The notes beneath the pieces were generated by a model. That model ran no database searches. It was not told where the DNA came from and saw only the letters and a list, made by a program, of their open reading frames with translations. A stretch of 6,477 nt of DNA from Deltaproteobacteria bacterium (lineage in GTDB: Bacteria; Desulfobacterota; Desulfobacteria; Desulfobacterales; Desulfobacteraceae), in contig JAFCZY010000133.1 in the NCBI GenBank assembly GCA_019314105.1, positions 1 through 6,477 on the forward strand. Reading direction: 5' to 3'. Shown one piece after another: positions 5,495 to 6,477 of this stretch. Every line of letters starts with the position of its first letter. Position 1 is the first letter of the stretch. Made by a program: the position numbers and the translations under genes.

Positions 5495-6477
5495 TCAGTT
5501 GCCGCTCATCTGAGAAACCCTATCAAGAAGATTTTTTCGAATGGATTCACAGTCTTTGTTTCTCTGATTTACCATAATGACATAGGGGTAAAGCCGGTTG
5601 TCATTTCCTAAAATATACCCTGCACGAGTTCTGACCTTGGAAAGTGTCCCGGTTTTAAAAAAATCATTGTCCCGGCGCCTCAATAATGAATGATATGGCA
5701 TAAATTCAAGAAGAACTTTCAGCATCTGGTCCGGAGAAATCCGGTTTGATCTTGAAATACCCGATCCTTCTAAAAGGGTAAGATGCCCCAGTTTTAAAGT
5801 TTGTTTTGAAAACAGCTCAACCGCTTTGACGCCTTTTTCAAGTGTGGCCGGTGTCCCGTATGTTTTTGCACCAAGAGTCAATAATAGCTGATTTGCCATA
5901 TAATTATTAGAGTAGGTTAAAAGCTTTTGCACGACCTCTTTTATTTTAAAAGGAGAAAGGAAAGTGCCTCTCCCTGTTTTGTTGCCTTTAAATTTTCCTT
6001 GAAAAACAGATCCGGTAACGGTGATATTGTTTTTTTCAAAAAAATATTTTATCAACAGACCCGGATATAACAGACTCTGCTGTTTTGTAAGAATTATTCT
6101 GCCCTGCGTGAGAGTTGTTTTTTGAATGTCTTTAAGGAAGATGGGAAGCAGCGGCGTCTGAGGTTCTCCGCTGATAAATCGGTTTTTTCGGCCGTCCCAT
6201 TGAAACATAAGGGTATTGAAATTAGCGCATAACGCCCCGATAGGCGCATCATAGGGGTTTAAAGAGGCGCCTTTCCCCGGGATCCGGATGCGGTCGGAAA
6301 AATAGGTCTGGTCAAGAATGATATGATGGATCTGTTTTGGGTTTGTTTTTAAACTGATGTCATGGCACAGTTTCTCAATCACTTCGGAAATAAATAAGGG
6401 ATCTCCAAACCCTTTAATAAAAAGGTCGTTTGAATTTGTATCAAAAAAATATTCAGTGGGGAAACGATAGTCTTCTC
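5495..6477 (-). CDS. dacB: PBP4-type D-Ala-D-Ala carboxypeptidase, 3' part
   Basis: This is a peptidase S13 / PBP4 family protein, a periplasmic enzyme that trims or cleaves peptidoglycan cross-links (D-alanyl-D-alanine carboxypeptidase/endopeptidase). The frame stays open to the right edge, so the gene is cut by the window. A GTG at 6382 is only an internal codon, because homology continues upstream as YRFPTEYFFDTNSNDLFIKGFGDPLF, typical of the family. About 326 residues are visible. The second motif SNN lies at nt 5903-5911 in YSNNYMANQLLLTLGA, and the third motif KTG at nt 5648-5656 in FFKTGTLSKVRTRAGYI. GSGISRSNRISP is also conserved. The signal peptide and the catalytic SxxK motif must lie beyond 6477. 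The stop is TGA at 5495-5497. The symbol is tentative because paralogues exist. Confidence 0.88.
   Translation of the reverse strand, partial: EDYRFPTEYFFDTNSNDLFIKGFGDPLFISEVIEKLCHDISLKTNPKQIHHIILDQTYFSDRIRIPGKGASLNPYDAPIGALCANFNTLMFQWDGRKNRFISGEPQTPLLPIFLKDIQKTTLTQGRIILTKQQSLLYPGLLIKYFFEKNNITVTGSVFQGKFKGNKTGRGTFLSPFKIKEVVQKLLTYSNNYMANQLLLTLGAKTYGTPATLEKGVKAVELFSKQTLKLGHLTLLEGSGISRSNRISPDQMLKVLLEFMPYHSLLRRRDNDFFKTGTLSKVRTRAGYILGNDNRLYPYVIMVNQRNKDCESIRKNLLDRVSQMSGN

Noticed and set aside
6380..6382. GTG at 6382 as the start of the carboxypeptidase
   Set aside because: The frame stays open to the window edge and the upstream residues (YRFPTE...IKGFGDPLF) match the PBP4 family, so the true start is outside the window.

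Overview
The window is a compact stretch of bacterial chromosome carrying mostly housekeeping genes. The protein sequences, the moderately AT-rich codon use and the many non-ATG starts suggest a Desulfobacterota / Desulfobacterales-type sulfate reducer (inference from recognition of the proteins; no database was searched).

Layout. Positions 1-204 are non-coding and end in a perfect 18-bp hairpin just ahead of a ribosome binding site. Positions 205-2500 carry lon, the ATP-dependent protease, but the gene is broken: an N-terminal reading frame stops at 705, and the rest continues in another frame to 2500. About 27 conserved residues are missing at the junction. Next on the + strand come tsaB (2506-3192, tRNA t6A modification), psd (3269-3931, phosphatidylserine decarboxylase, probably with its own promoter), greA (3982-4449, transcript cleavage factor), rpoZ (4474-4677, RNA polymerase omega) and folE2 (4699-5478, GTP cyclohydrolase type IB). 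A convergent - strand gene, the 3' part of a PBP4/DacB-type D-Ala-D-Ala carboxypeptidase, fills 5495-6477 and runs off the window edge.

Functional picture. The + strand genes are spaced closely enough to be co-transcribed: 5 nt lon-tsaB, 50 nt psd-greA, 24 nt greA-rpoZ and 21 nt rpoZ-folE2. No intrinsic terminator is visible between them. They cover protein quality control, tRNA modification, phospholipid synthesis, transcription elongation and folate/pterin synthesis. They look like neighbours of convenience rather than one pathway. GreA and omega both act on RNA polymerase.

I see no CRISPR array, rRNA, tRNA, insertion sequence or new multi-gene system. The points most worth a second look are the lon deletion/frameshift, the 18-bp hairpin in the lon leader, and the TTG starts of greA and rpoZ.
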